Assembly (NCBI RefSeq): GCF_014202035.1
Contig: NZ_JACHFR010000005.1
Location: 1 to 64,000 of the forward strand
Direction of reading: 5' to 3'
Source of the DNA: Treponema rectale
Lineage (GTDB): Bacteria; Spirochaetota; Spirochaetia; Treponematales; Treponemataceae
Length of the DNA: 64,000 nt
The notes under the pieces are model-generated. The model was given only the letters and a program-made list of their open reading frames with translations, had not been told where the DNA came from and did no database searches. This document shows positions 1 to 9,119 of this stretch, piece after piece (position 1 is the first letter of the stretch; the number at the start of each line of letters is the position of its first letter). Position numbers and translations under genes: made by a program.

Positions 1-86
1 ATACCCGTTCCCATACCGAACACGGAAGTCAAGCTCTCCTGCGCCGATGATACTGCTCTTTAGCGGGAAAGTAGGTAGCTGCCGGC
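1..86 (+). rRNA. rrf: 5S ribosomal RNA (3' part, cut by window edge)
   Basis: This is the 3' portion of a 5S rRNA. It matches positions 192-277 almost base for base, with only a few C/T differences, and ends in the GCCGG that would close helix I. A run of T follows directly. The 5' end lies outside the window. Confidence 0.9.
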
Positions 87-167
87 TTTTTTTTTGTCTT
101 TTATTAAAAAAATTCAGGTTCTTATTGAAGTTCTTTAGTAAGAGATAGAGAATTGAAAAAAAAATAT

Positions 168-277
168 ATCGGTGATCATGGCGGAGAGGAAATACCCGTT
201 CCCATACCGAACACGGAAGTCAAGCTCTCTTGCGCCGATGATACTGCTCTTTAGCGGGAAAGTAGGTAGTTGCCGAT
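168..277 (+). rRNA. rrf: 5S ribosomal RNA, second tandem copy
   Basis: A complete 5S rRNA of about 110 nt. The 5' end ATCGGTGA pairs with the 3' end TTGCCGAT to close helix I, and the conserved internal segment around CCGAACACGGAAGTCAAG is present. It lies 81 nt after a nearly identical copy, so this rRNA locus ends in two 5S genes. The ends were set from the helix I pairing and may be off by 1-3 nt. Confidence 0.92.
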
Positions 278-292
278 TTTTTTATATTTTAC

Positions 293-318
293 TCCGTCCA
301 TAAGGACGGATTTTTTTT
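293..318 (+). terminator. Rho-independent terminator of the rRNA locus
   Basis: TCCGTCC and GGACGGA form a 7-bp stem with a 4-nt loop, followed by eight T. It ends the 5S transcript and also abuts the stop codon of the convergent punA gene. Confidence 0.85.
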
Positions 319-1141
319 ATTTAAATAATAATATACTTTCTGTTACAATTTTTTTAAATTTTGGAGCTGCATCATTTGCGGCCTGCTGAACTTCTTCATG
401 GGATAAAGGAGTCTCTGTCATACCGGCTGCTAAATTACAGATACAGGAAATACCACAAACTTTCATGTTCATGTGATTAGCTGTAATGGCTTCTACTACA
501 GTAGACATACCTACTGCATCTGTTCCTAAAGTACGGAGCATTCTGATTTCTGCAGGAGATTCAAAACTAGGGCCTGTAAGTTGCGTATAAATTCCCTCTT
601 TTAGTGTAATTGAATTATTTTTTGCGACATTTCTGATGATTGCTTGCAAATCTTTATTATATACTTGGGTCATATCAGGAAACCTTACACCGAGTTCATC
701 AATATTTTTTCCGATAAGAGGATTTGGGGCAAAACAGCTTATGTGATCGGTAATAAGCATTAAGTCACCGGCTTTGAAAGTGTTATTTACTCCGCCTGAT
801 GCATTTGTAAGAAATAAAATTTCGGCCCCTAAAAGTTTCATCAATCTCACTGGCAGAACAACATCTGAAATGTCATATCCTTCATAATAATGAATACGGC
901 CTTTCATACATACAACAGGTACTTCACCCACATAGCCGAATATGAACTTTCCGGCATGACCTGGTACCGTAGAAACTGGAAAACCTTTTATATCGTGATA
1001 ATCAATTTCACATTCAATATTTATTCCATCTGCATAATCTCCAAGGCCTGAGCCGAGAATTAAGGCAACTTTGGGTACAAATCCTGTCTTTTTGCGGACA
1101 CTTTTAAGGCATTCGTTGAGCTTTTCTGAAATTGTAATCAT
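317..1141 (-). CDS. punA: Purine nucleoside phosphorylase (trimeric class)
   Basis: Catalyses phosphorolysis of purine nucleosides to free base and (deoxy)ribose-1-phosphate in cytosolic purine salvage. The 274-aa length fits the trimeric PNP class (PunA/XapA). Family motifs appear in order: GSGLG phosphate loop near residue 30, GHAG, GRIHYYEG, TNASGG, GPSFESPAE and DAVGMSTVVE, then SHEEV near the C-terminus. An AGGAG ribosome-binding site lies about 6 nt upstream of the ATG, which supports this start. The gene converges on the 5S locus, shares its terminator, and is divergent from the ABC operon. Confidence 0.93.
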   Translation of the reverse strand: MITISEKLNECLKSVRKKTGFVPKVALILGSGLGDYADGINIECEIDYHDIKGFPVSTVPGHAGKFIFGYVGEVPVVCMKGRIHYYEGYDISDVVLPVRLMKLLGAEILFLTNASGGVNNTFKAGDLMLITDHISCFAPNPLIGKNIDELGVRFPDMTQVYNKDLQAIIRNVAKNNSITLKEGIYTQLTGPSFESPAEIRMLRTLGTDAVGMSTVVEAITANHMNMKVCGISCICNLAAGMTETPLSHEEVQQAANDAAPKFKKIVTESILLFK

Positions 1142-1308
1142 TAATATCTCCTGTATATAGTTTATTGGGAATTACCATGATACATCAGAATCTTGATTTG
1201 TGCATTTTTATTTTAAATTTATGTAAAGCAACAGCATGTATTTTTTGTACTTGTAACTTTTGATAATAGAAGTTAATTTAAATAACAAAAAAACTTGGGA
1301 GAAAAAAA

Positions 1309-2241
1309 ATGATTGAAGTAGAGCACGTTTCCAAGAAATTTGGAAATTTCAGTGCGGTTGATGACATCAGTTTTTCCATTCAAACGGGAGAGATTATAGG
1401 CCTGCTTGGACCTAATGGTGCCGGAAAAACCACGACTATGAGAATGATAACAGGATATCTTGAACCTACTTCCGGTGTGATAAAAATTGACGGAGTAGAT
1501 ATTACTTCTGATCCTGTAGAATCTAAGCGTAAAATAGGCTACATGCCTGAAAGTGCACCTCTTTATGGTGATATGATTGTCGCAGATTATTTGAAATATG
1601 TTGCAGACGTAGAAGGTGCCGATTCAGTTGAGAAAATACCGGAATTATGCAGACTTTGCGGATTAAAAGAAGTTATGCATAAGAATATTAATGAGCTTTC
1701 CCGCGGTAATAAACAGAGAGTTGGACTTGCTCATGCCCTTATGAATGATCCGGAAATTCTTATTCTGGATGAACCTACAAGTGGTCTTGATCCAAACCAG
1801 GTCGTTCAGGTCAGGGAACTTATTAAGGAAATAGGTAAGACACGTACTGTAATTATTTCAACTCATATTCTTAGTGAAGTTGAGGCTCTTGCCAGCAGGG
1901 TAATAATCATTTCTGGTGGTAAAAAAGTTGCGGATTCTTCTACTGAAGAACTTGAACAGCATTATGGTTCTCAGAAAAGTGTTGTACTTTGTATTGGTTC
2001 AGTTGAAGAAAAAACTGTTCAGGAAGCACTTTGTAAGATAGATGGCGTAAAAAATATTACGTTTGAAAATAATAATTCGAATTTAATTGTAAATGTAAGC
2101 GTTACAGGGGATAAAGAAATTCGTCCTGCTCTGGCTAAAGCTGCTGTTGATTCAGGCTGGCAGCTTTTTGAACTTGGAGAAAATAAGAATAGTCTTGAGG
2201 ATGTATTCCGTACACTTACAAACGGAGGAGCTCAGAAATGA
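1309..2241 (+). CDS. ABC transporter ATP-binding protein (GldA-like)
   Basis: Nucleotide-binding subunit of an ABC-2 type exporter. Walker A GPNGAGKTT is near residue 35, the signature is the variant LSRGNKQRVGLAHAL, Walker B is ILILDEPTSGLD, and the switch histidine follows in STHILSEV. About 80 C-terminal residues form an extra domain typical of DrrA/GldA-like ATPases. A GGGAG site lies 8 nt before the ATG. It heads a tight four-gene unit; its stop overlaps the permease start by 4 nt. The operon resembles the GldA-GldF-GldG set of Bacteroidetes gliding loci, but this family is widespread in non-gliding bacteria, so the substrate is unknown. Confidence 0.9.
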   Translation: MIEVEHVSKKFGNFSAVDDISFSIQTGEIIGLLGPNGAGKTTTMRMITGYLEPTSGVIKIDGVDITSDPVESKRKIGYMPESAPLYGDMIVADYLKYVADVEGADSVEKIPELCRLCGLKEVMHKNINELSRGNKQRVGLAHALMNDPEILILDEPTSGLDPNQVVQVRELIKEIGKTRTVIISTHILSEVEALASRVIIISGGKKVADSSTEELEQHYGSQKSVVLCIGSVEEKTVQEALCKIDGVKNITFENNNSNLIVNVSVTGDKEIRPALAKAAVDSGWQLFELGENKNSLEDVFRTLTNGGAQK

Positions 2242-2966
2242 AAGCTGCTGCTAAAAAACCGGTATGGCTTGTGATTGCACGTCGTGAGCTTGAAGCATAT
2301 TTTACCAGTCCGATTGCATATATAGTATGTGCACTTTTTTTAATTTTTTCAGGATTTTTGTTTTTTTCAACATTCTTTTTGAATAAGCGTGCTGAACTGA
2401 GGTATTTTTTTGAACTGCTGCCTACATTATTCAGTTTCTTTATTCCAGCTCTTACAATGCGAATCTTTAGTGAAGAAAAACGCAGCGGAACAATGGAAAC
2501 TTTAATAACACTTCCTGTTAAGACTTCGTCTATTGTTGCAGGAAAATATGCAGCTTCCGTAGTTTCGTCGATAGCACTGCTGGTTCCTACTTTATTCTAT
2601 GTAATAATGTGTTACGCTTTTGGAACTCCTGATAAAGGTCCGATTATTGGCGGTTACATAGGGGCAGTTCTGCTTGCGGCTTCTTATACGGCTATTGGAG
2701 TATTTGCATCTTCAATTACAAAGAATCAGATAATATCATTTTTTGTTTCTTTTGCAATTTGTTTTGCTTTAGGGATGCTTTCTGATTTTGCTGTACTTGT
2801 ATCTTCTGCATTCGTTCCGTTTGTTACATTTATAAGTGCAAAGAGTCATTTTGCTTCTATTTCGAGGGGTATAGTTGATTTGCGGGACATACTTTATTTT
2901 GTTTCTGTAATTGTTATTTTCGTAGCCCTTACAGTTCAGAAAATTCAGGATACGAAAAGAGGTTAA
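2238..2966 (+). CDS. ABC-2 type permease (GldF-like)
   Basis: Membrane subunit that pairs with the preceding ATPase. The 242-aa protein has about six hydrophobic segments, the first at roughly residues 25-48. The soluble loop FSEEKRSGTMETLITLPV is typical of ABC-2/GldF permeases. The ATGA overlap with the upstream gene and the 3-nt gap to the next gene indicate translational coupling. The transported molecule cannot be read from the sequence. Confidence 0.88.
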   Translation: MKAAAKKPVWLVIARRELEAYFTSPIAYIVCALFLIFSGFLFFSTFFLNKRAELRYFFELLPTLFSFFIPALTMRIFSEEKRSGTMETLITLPVKTSSIVAGKYAASVVSSIALLVPTLFYVIMCYAFGTPDKGPIIGGYIGAVLLAASYTAIGVFASSITKNQIISFFVSFAICFALGMLSDFAVLVSSAFVPFVTFISAKSHFASISRGIVDLRDILYFVSVIVIFVALTVQKIQDTKRG

Positions 2967-2969
2967 AGT

Positions 2970-5042
2970 ATGAAAAAAGTAATTGAATGGTTAAAAAATT
3001 CTAAAGGAAATATACTCCTGCTTATTATTCTTGTTGTCCTTGTTAATCTTGTTTTTTCAAAACTTTTTGTTCGTTATGATCTTACAGGGCCTAAGAGTTA
3101 TACATTATCAGAATCCAGCCGTGAAGCTGTAAAAACGATAGAGCAGCCGCTTTCTTTGAAGGTATTCTTTACAAAAAGTCTTCCTTCTCCTTATTCTGAT
3201 ACATATACGTATCTTAAGGATCTTCTCAGTGAATATGAAAATGCTGCTAATTCAAACTTTAAAGTTGAATGGTATGACATGGATAAAGAAGAGAATAAGA
3301 AAATTGCTTCAAACTTTGGAGTTAACGAAGTTCGTATTCAGCAGATAGAAAAGGAAGAAGCTTCTCTTAAAAATGCCTACATGAGTCTTGTTGTTTCTTA
3401 CGGTGATCAGTCTGAAGTACTTTATTTGAGTGATTCAAATGAAACTTCAGGTCTTGAGTATAAAATTACTACAACAATTTCTAAAGTTATTTCCAGTACA
3501 GATATTCTTGCAGGATTAAAAGGAAAGGTAAGAATTACACTTTATAAGACAGAACGTCTTGGTGATTTTAATATTGCAAATTTTGATAAGATTGATTCTG
3601 TTGTGGATCAGGTTTATGCAAATGTAAGTAAAAAATTTGGTAATAAAGTTGAACTTGTTAAAGTAAATCCTGATTCTCAGCAGTCTGTAGATCTTAAAAA
3701 GAATTACGGTATTGTTTCTCTGAACTGGAAAGAAAAAGACGGTACGATTAATACTGGTGCACTTGGTATTACAGTGTCAAATGGGGATAATGTTTACCCT
3801 GTTGCTTTGGGAATTGAAAATGCTATTTTTCAGTATGTTGTAAGCGGGCTTGATTCTTTAGAGGATAATATTAATTATAGCATTCAGAATCTTCTTTCTA
3901 AGACTACTGTTATCGGATATGTTACCGGTCATGGTGAAAATGATTTAAATGACTCCCGTACAGGTTCTGCTAATTTTTCTGCTTTAATCAGTGATATTTA
4001 CAGCTTTAAGGAAATCAAGCTTGCAGAAGAAGAAATTCCTGTTGATATAAAGTGTGTCGTAATTAATGGTTCAAAATCAGAATTTACAGATGCAGAACTT
4101 TATAAGATAGATCAGTTTGTTCTTAAGGGCGGAAATCTTATTGTCTTTAATGATTCTTATCAGGAAATTCAGCAGCAGTCACAAAATATGTATCAGCGCC
4201 CGCAGTCTCAGTTTATAGCAGTAGAAAATGGACTTTCAAAGCTTCTTGATGCATATGGTTTGAAAATTGAGAAAGGCTGGGTAATGGATGATAACTGTTT
4301 TAAGCGTAATGATCAGAACTATGGGGAAGTTAAATATTATATGGTTCCCCAGCTTAGAAAAGAAGATCTTAACCAGAACAATGTGATTACAAAGAATCTT
4401 GGTTTTGTTCTTTTCTCAAGTGCTTCAGCTATTGATTCTTCACAGGCCCGTAAGAATCCAAATGCAGAAGTGACTGTACTTGCCCGTACTTCTTCTGCTT
4501 CCTGGGTTGAGAGCCAGAATATTTCCATGAATCCTTTGTATTATGCACCTCCTTCTGATAAAAGTATTATGGGTGCAAAGGATTTAAGTGTTCTTGTGGA
4601 AGGTAAATTTAAGAGTGCTTTTGAAAAGAATCCTTCTGAGGAAGAAAATACTTCCGGTCTTACTTCTGATACACATATCAGTGAAAGTGTTCAGCGTGGA
4701 AAGGTTTTGCTGATTTCAACTTCAACACCGACAACACCTTTGCTTTTAACCAGTATTTCAGAACCTATCGTTATTTTCCTGCGTAATGCAGTTGATTACA
4801 TGAATGGCAATGAAGATTTCTGTTCGATGAGGACAAAAAATCTCAGTCTTAATGCTCTTCGTTCTGATATTTCTGATGGAAGCAAAACTTTCTATAAATG
4901 GTTTGGACAGATTGGTCTGGCAGTTTTTGTTGCTGTTGCAGGTCTTCTGGTTCTTTTTGCACGTAATAAGCATCGTAATGCAATACGTGAAAAGTATAAT
5001 CCGGACGATCCGCGCTTTGTGCAGAAAAAATCTGATGAGTAA
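2970..5042 (+). CDS. GldG-family ABC transporter accessory protein
   Basis: A 690-aa membrane-anchored protein: one N-terminal transmembrane helix (about residues 12-32), a long extracytoplasmic region, and one C-terminal helix (about 645-665) followed by a basic tail. The N-terminal block after the first helix (LTGPKSYTLSESSREAV, then KVFFTKSLPSPYS) and the later VIGYVTGHGE segment are typical of GldG/DUF4350-like proteins that follow GldF permeases. It probably forms a complex with the ATPase and permease at the inner membrane. AGAGG precedes the ATG. The role is inferred only from family and operon. Confidence 0.85.
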   Translation: MKKVIEWLKNSKGNILLLIILVVLVNLVFSKLFVRYDLTGPKSYTLSESSREAVKTIEQPLSLKVFFTKSLPSPYSDTYTYLKDLLSEYENAANSNFKVEWYDMDKEENKKIASNFGVNEVRIQQIEKEEASLKNAYMSLVVSYGDQSEVLYLSDSNETSGLEYKITTTISKVISSTDILAGLKGKVRITLYKTERLGDFNIANFDKIDSVVDQVYANVSKKFGNKVELVKVNPDSQQSVDLKKNYGIVSLNWKEKDGTINTGALGITVSNGDNVYPVALGIENAIFQYVVSGLDSLEDNINYSIQNLLSKTTVIGYVTGHGENDLNDSRTGSANFSALISDIYSFKEIKLAEEEIPVDIKCVVINGSKSEFTDAELYKIDQFVLKGGNLIVFNDSYQEIQQQSQNMYQRPQSQFIAVENGLSKLLDAYGLKIEKGWVMDDNCFKRNDQNYGEVKYYMVPQLRKEDLNQNNVITKNLGFVLFSSASAIDSSQARKNPNAEVTVLARTSSASWVESQNISMNPLYYAPPSDKSIMGAKDLSVLVEGKFKSAFEKNPSEEENTSGLTSDTHISESVQRGKVLLISTSTPTTPLLLTSISEPIVIFLRNAVDYMNGNEDFCSMRTKNLSLNALRSDISDGSKTFYKWFGQIGLAVFVAVAGLLVLFARNKHRNAIREKYNPDDPRFVQKKSDE

Positions 5043-5056
5043 TTTTGGGGTGGATG

Positions 5057-6013
5057 ATGAAAAAGTTTTGTGTAAAAAAATTAGTGCTTCTTTTTTTGAT
5101 TGCAGTTTTTCTTTGTGTTTATATAGTTCAGCTTGCAACCAGCGGAAACACAGAAACAAGAATTGTAGAAACGCCTTCTTTTGATTCAATAGAAATTCAG
5201 TGGAAGGACGGGGCTGAGGATATAAACCTTAAGCTTGTAAAAAAAGATGGTAAGTATTTTACAGAAAAGAACAATTATGAAGCAGATGTTTCTTCTGTAG
5301 AAGAAATGGAAAATGCCATAAAATCTATAAAAATTCTTGGAACTGTTGCGTCTTCTGTAAGCGGTAATGAAGTCAGATATGGGCTTGAAGAAGAAAATGC
5401 CGTTACTGTAAATGTTTATAAGGGAAATAAAAAAGTTCGCAGAATTCTTGTAGGAAAGGACAGTTCAACGAATACGAGAAGTTTTGTATGTCTTGATGAT
5501 GAAGATAAGGTTGTAACAGTTCAGGGGGCATTTCATGGAATTTTTGCTGTAACGGAAGAAACTGTACGATCTAAGTCTGTTTATTCAACAGATTCAAATC
5601 TTATTACAAAAGTTCATGTTAAGACTGCAGAGGAAGAATATGAGCTTAGCAGAATTGTAAATGGCAGTGATGCCGGGGTTCAATGGAACGTAACTTTGAA
5701 TAATACTTCGGTTCAAAATCCAGTTCCAGATACTTCTAAAGTAAAGGCATGGCTTAATCTTATCAGTAGTCTTGATGCCGGAGACTGGCAGGGAACAGAT
5801 ACGGCTCTGTATCATGAAAATGCAGATGTAGAGGTTGAAATCACAGCCGGCGTAAATACATATTCCGTTAAGATGTATAAGGGCGCTGAAGAAAATTCCG
5901 ATGTACAGGTTACTTGTTCTGCAACGCCTTATAAGTTTACGGTTCCTGCGTATTTTGTAAACAGATTTGGCAAGCATCTTGATGACATTGTAGAGCATGA
6001 GAATGCTGAATAA
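5057..6013 (+). CDS. DUF4340 domain-containing membrane-anchored protein
   Basis: About 318 aa: one N-terminal transmembrane helix (LVLLFLIAVFLCVYIVQL), then a soluble extracytoplasmic domain of DUF4340 type, which often follows GldG in such operons. It is probably an auxiliary subunit of the same ABC system. The start was placed at the second of two adjacent ATGs (5054 and 5057) because GGGG at 5047-5050 gives normal spacing to it. A TTG at 5045 would also be in frame. A strong terminator follows, closing the four-gene operon. Confidence 0.78.
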   Translation: MKKFCVKKLVLLFLIAVFLCVYIVQLATSGNTETRIVETPSFDSIEIQWKDGAEDINLKLVKKDGKYFTEKNNYEADVSSVEEMENAIKSIKILGTVASSVSGNEVRYGLEEENAVTVNVYKGNKKVRRILVGKDSSTNTRSFVCLDDEDKVVTVQGAFHGIFAVTEETVRSKSVYSTDSNLITKVHVKTAEEEYELSRIVNGSDAGVQWNVTLNNTSVQNPVPDTSKVKAWLNLISSLDAGDWQGTDTALYHENADVEVEITAGVNTYSVKMYKGAEENSDVQVTCSATPYKFTVPAYFVNRFGKHLDDIVEHENAE

Positions 6014-6033
6014 ATAAAAGAACAGTCTTAAAA

Positions 6034-6070
6034 ACCGTTTGAATGAGATGTGTTCAAACGGTATTTTTTT
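6034..6070 (+). terminator. Terminator of the ABC operon
   Basis: ACCGTTTGAA and TTCAAACGGT form a perfect 10-bp stem with a 9-nt loop, followed by seven T. Confidence 0.92.
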
Positions 6071-6089
6071 TAAGTCTATTCTAAACAAA

Positions 6090-6118
6090 TTGATTGTATT
6101 TTATTTATTATGTATACT
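6090..6118 (+). promoter_or_regulatory. Sigma70-type promoter, near-leaderless
   Basis: TTGATT, a 17-nt spacer and TATACT. The start codon at 6128 is only 9 nt after the -10 box and no ribosome-binding site is present, so the mRNA should have a leader of about 0-3 nt. Confidence 0.7.
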
Positions 6119-6127
6119 TAGTGCTGT

Positions 6128-8053
6128 ATGCTTTTAGGAATTTCATTAATTATTGCACCGGTTTTTATTTTATTTGCAATCTATAGAAATGTTTTAAAAA
6201 CAGCAATAAATTTTTTCATAAGTGCTGTAGTATTTGTTTTTATTTTTTTCATAATAATGAATAATGGTATACGCTGGTTTTTGTTTTATCTTGATATAAA
6301 AAGTTCTGCATCGTATATCGGTTATATTAAGTTCTATGCGATTTATTACGGACAGTTCATTGTTTCTACTTTACTGTTAAATTTCTGTCATGTTAAGTTT
6401 TCAAAATATCAGGATTTTTTCAGGACACGCTGGCTGCTGATTACAGTCATGATGTTTATCGGCTGGTTTTTTATTCTTGGACTTTTCTGGGCTGTTTTTC
6501 GTTTTCCTATCAGACAGCCGAGGACAGTTTTTTTTGTAATGTCAAATGGTGTAAAGGGCGGGGTTTCAGGTTCAGTAATTTCTACGTTCCTGTTTAGGGT
6601 ACTTCTGCCATGTGTTTTAATTGTCCTTCTGCTTTTTGGTGTTCGTCAAATTTTGATTAAAAAGGGAATTTACCCTGCAGCTCATGTTCGTGGAAAGCGG
6701 CACTCTCTTTATGGATTTATTGCCGCAGCAAGTTGTATTGTTGGTGTTTCTGCTTTTCTGTTTATAATGCGTCCGTGGATGTATCTTGTGTATTATTATG
6801 AATCTCTGAAGCCGGCTGAAGATTCAGAGTTTTATAAGAAAGAATTTGTTGATCCGAAGGATGTCGTAATTACTTTCCCCGAGAAAAAACGTAATGTAAT
6901 TTATATTCTTATGGAATCTCTTGAAAGTTCTTTTGTTGATTCAGCACACGGCGGCAAAATGGATGATAATCTTTTGCCTCATTTAACGGAATATGCAAAA
7001 GAGGGAGCTGTCAGTTTCAGAAATTCTGGAATCCTTGGAGGCGGAACTCAGGTAGAAGGAACAGGATGGACTATTGCCGGAATTCTTTCTAAAATGGCCG
7101 GTATTCATTTTAAGCTGCCTACATCAAAAAATCCTTCGCAGATGCAGACTTTTCTTCCTGGTGCAACAACGCTGACTGATATTCTGTATCAGAATGGTTA
7201 TAATCAGCTTTTTATCTGTGGTTCGGATAAAACTTTTGCTTCGCGGGATGTTTTCTTTGAAACTCACGGAAATGTTGAAGTTCATGATATAAATTATTAT
7301 AAGGCTCATGGCAGGCTTGCTTCAAAGTATCATAATCTTTTCTGGGGATTTGAGGATTATATGCTTTATGATTTTGCCAAACAGGATATTCTTACTCTTG
7401 CAGAAAAGGAACAGCCTTTTGCTGCTGTCCTGCTTACTGTTGATACTCATTATCCGGAAGGTTTTTTGTGTAAATACTGCCCTAATGATTATGAAGGTAC
7501 GGATCCCCGTTCACGGTATAAGAATATAGTAAAGTGCGCTGATGCACAGGTAAGCAGTTTTATTGAATGGATAAAAGAACAGTCCTTCTATGAAGATACT
7601 CTTATTGTTGTTGCCGGAGACCATTTATTTATGGAAGTTCCGTCATTCTCCATTTTTGATGACACGGATTATGATCTTGAAGCAGAACGTAATCCCCGCT
7701 ACTGGATTAATCTTTTTATTAATTCAAGTATTGAAACTGATTATGAAATGAACAGAAAGTTTTCTTCATTTGACATGTTCCCGAGTGTTCTTGAAGCTAT
7801 GGGGGTAACTATTGAAGGCCGCCGTCTGGGATTTGGACGTTCTCTGTTTTCTGGAAAAAAGACTCTTCTTGAGAAGTTTGGTTTGAATGAAGTTGATGCT
7901 CAGCTGAGAAAAAATACAAAGCAGTACAACCGTCTCTTGCGTCCGTCTGCTACTCTTATATATGCAAAAGTCAGGTCTGTAAAGAAACTTCTCTATAGAG
8001 GTTATTCTGAAGTTATGGACATTGTTTCGGAGAAATCTGCCGCAAACAGATAG
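6128..8053 (+). CDS. LtaS-like membrane sulfatase / phosphoglycerol transferase
   Basis: A 641-aa protein of the LTA synthase/MdoB sulfatase superfamily. Several hydrophobic segments occupy about residues 1-220, followed by an extracytoplasmic alkaline-phosphatase-fold domain from about residue 253. NVIYILMESLESSF holds the first metal-binding acid. The GTQVEGTGWTIAGI segment near residue 306 should carry the nucleophilic Thr. VVAGDHLF supplies the late Asp-His metal ligands. Such enzymes transfer phosphoglycerol or phosphoethanolamine to surface glycans or lipids, or act as sulfatases; the acceptor here is unknown. The promoter sits immediately before the ATG with no Shine-Dalgarno sequence. 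Confidence 0.85.
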   Translation: MLLGISLIIAPVFILFAIYRNVLKTAINFFISAVVFVFIFFIIMNNGIRWFLFYLDIKSSASYIGYIKFYAIYYGQFIVSTLLLNFCHVKFSKYQDFFRTRWLLITVMMFIGWFFILGLFWAVFRFPIRQPRTVFFVMSNGVKGGVSGSVISTFLFRVLLPCVLIVLLLFGVRQILIKKGIYPAAHVRGKRHSLYGFIAAASCIVGVSAFLFIMRPWMYLVYYYESLKPAEDSEFYKKEFVDPKDVVITFPEKKRNVIYILMESLESSFVDSAHGGKMDDNLLPHLTEYAKEGAVSFRNSGILGGGTQVEGTGWTIAGILSKMAGIHFKLPTSKNPSQMQTFLPGATTLTDILYQNGYNQLFICGSDKTFASRDVFFETHGNVEVHDINYYKAHGRLASKYHNLFWGFEDYMLYDFAKQDILTLAEKEQPFAAVLLTVDTHYPEGFLCKYCPNDYEGTDPRSRYKNIVKCADAQVSSFIEWIKEQSFYEDTLIVVAGDHLFMEVPSFSIFDDTDYDLEAERNPRYWINLFINSSIETDYEMNRKFSSFDMFPSVLEAMGVTIEGRRLGFGRSLFSGKKTLLEKFGLNEVDAQLRKNTKQYNRLLRPSATLIYAKVRSVKKLLYRGYSEVMDIVSEKSAANR

Positions 8054-8062
8054 TTTTGATAA

Positions 8063-8091
8063 GTGACCGGGTCAGTGTTATGTTGTATAAT
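8063..8091 (+). promoter_or_regulatory. Promoter of nudC, leaderless
   Basis: GTGACC, a 17-nt spacer and a perfect TATAAT. The ATG at 8099 begins 7 nt after the -10 box, which is where transcription should start. No ribosome-binding site lies between. Confidence 0.75.
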
Positions 8092-8098
8092 GGCTGAT

Positions 8099-8869
8099 AT
8101 GAAAATATACACTGATCCGGATATACTTTATGATGATATTTATATTTTTGATGAAAATAATATTGTTGTAAAAAATAATGTGCTGCCTGAAAAAAAAGAG
8201 GCTGAATCCATATGTACTGTAAAAGACTGCAGGGAATTTTTTTCTGAGCCTGATTTTAATTATTCTGCTTTTATGCTTAGGGAAACAAAGTCTCTTCCTG
8301 ACGGTTTTAGTTATATTCCTTTACGACAATTCTTTTTTGATTTTCCAGAAAAAAAAGCTGGAGCTGCAAGAGCACATGGTTTTTTGAAACTGAGGGAAAT
8401 GTACAGATTCTGTCCTTCCTGCGGAGGTGAATTAAAGGATGATTCAGAGTTTACCGCGCGGAGATGTGTAAAGTGCGGCAATCTGCTTTTTCCGCGAATT
8501 GAACCGGCCATTATTGTTTTAGTTCATCGGGGAGATGAAATACTTCTTGTACGTAATAAAAGTCATACTAAGAATTTCTGGGCCTGTGTTGCAGGATTTG
8601 TTGAGATAGGTGAGACAGTTGAAGATTGTGTTCACAGAGAAGTAAGGGAAGAAACAGGCTTAGAGATAAAGAATGTTGTTTACAGGGGCAGTCAGAGCTG
8701 GCCTTTTCCGGATCAGCTTATGCTTGCTTTTACTGCCGAGTATGACAGCGGTGAAATACGAATCCAGGAAGAAGAACTTTCAGATGCAAGGTGGTTTAAG
8801 AAGGACTGTCTTCCGGAGATTCCTAAACCGGGATCGGTTGCATGGAATTTAATCAATGACAGGTTTTAA
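8099..8869 (+). CDS. nudC: NAD(+) diphosphatase NudC
   Basis: Hydrolyses NAD(H) to NMN(H) and AMP and, in studied members, removes NAD caps from RNA. The 256-aa protein has an N-terminal NudC domain, a four-cysteine zinc ribbon (CPSCGG and CVKCGN), the Nudix box GFVEIGETVEDCVHREV with its REETGLEI continuation, and SQSWPFP, the NudC signature (usually SQPWPFP). The start at 8099 was chosen because the promoter TATAAT lies at 8086-8091. An in-frame GTG at 8063 overlaps the -35 box and an ATG at 8090 overlaps the -10 box, so neither could be translated from this promoter. Confidence 0.9.
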   Translation: MKIYTDPDILYDDIYIFDENNIVVKNNVLPEKKEAESICTVKDCREFFSEPDFNYSAFMLRETKSLPDGFSYIPLRQFFFDFPEKKAGAARAHGFLKLREMYRFCPSCGGELKDDSEFTARRCVKCGNLLFPRIEPAIIVLVHRGDEILLVRNKSHTKNFWACVAGFVEIGETVEDCVHREVREETGLEIKNVVYRGSQSWPFPDQLMLAFTAEYDSGEIRIQEEELSDARWFKKDCLPEIPKPGSVAWNLINDRF

Positions 8870-8876
8870 AATAATT

Positions 8877-8900
8877 GAGGCTGTCGGAAAAGACAGCCTC
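8877..8900 (+). terminator. Hairpin after nudC (weak terminator candidate)
   Basis: GAGGCTGTC and GACAGCCTC form a perfect 9-bp stem with a 6-nt loop just after nudC, but no T-run follows. It may protect the mRNA 3' end or end transcription with the help of factors. Confidence 0.5.
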
Positions 8901-8951
8901 ATGTATATATAGAAACAGACCCCAGCTTTGCTCGAAAGGTCTGGAAGTCAT

Positions 8952-8986
8952 AAAAAAAGCTGCTTGAAATCAAGCAGCTTTTTTTA
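8952..8986 (-). terminator. Bidirectional terminator after tRNA-Cys
   Basis: AAGCTGCTTG and CAAGCAGCTT form a 10-bp stem with a 4-nt loop, with A-runs on the left and T-runs on the right. It can therefore stop both the minus-strand tRNA transcript and plus-strand transcription from nudC. Confidence 0.85.
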
Positions 8987-8990
8987 TGAT

Positions 8991-9062
8991 AGGCGTCAAT
9001 CGGAATCGAACCGATGCATAGTGGTTTTGCAGACCAGTCCCTTACCACTTGGGTATGACGCC
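8991..9062 (-). tRNA. tRNA-Cys (GCA)
   Basis: A 72-nt tRNA. The acceptor arm GGCGTCA pairs with TGACGCC, the anticodon loop is CTGCAAA with anticodon GCA, and the T-arm contains GGTTCGATTCC. Position 73 is U, the discriminator usual for tRNA-Cys. CCA is not encoded. Confidence 0.93.
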
Positions 9063-9119
9063 TTAAAGTGTTAATACTCTAACAAAAAACATAATCCTTG
9101 TCTAGTGCTTTTTATGTTT

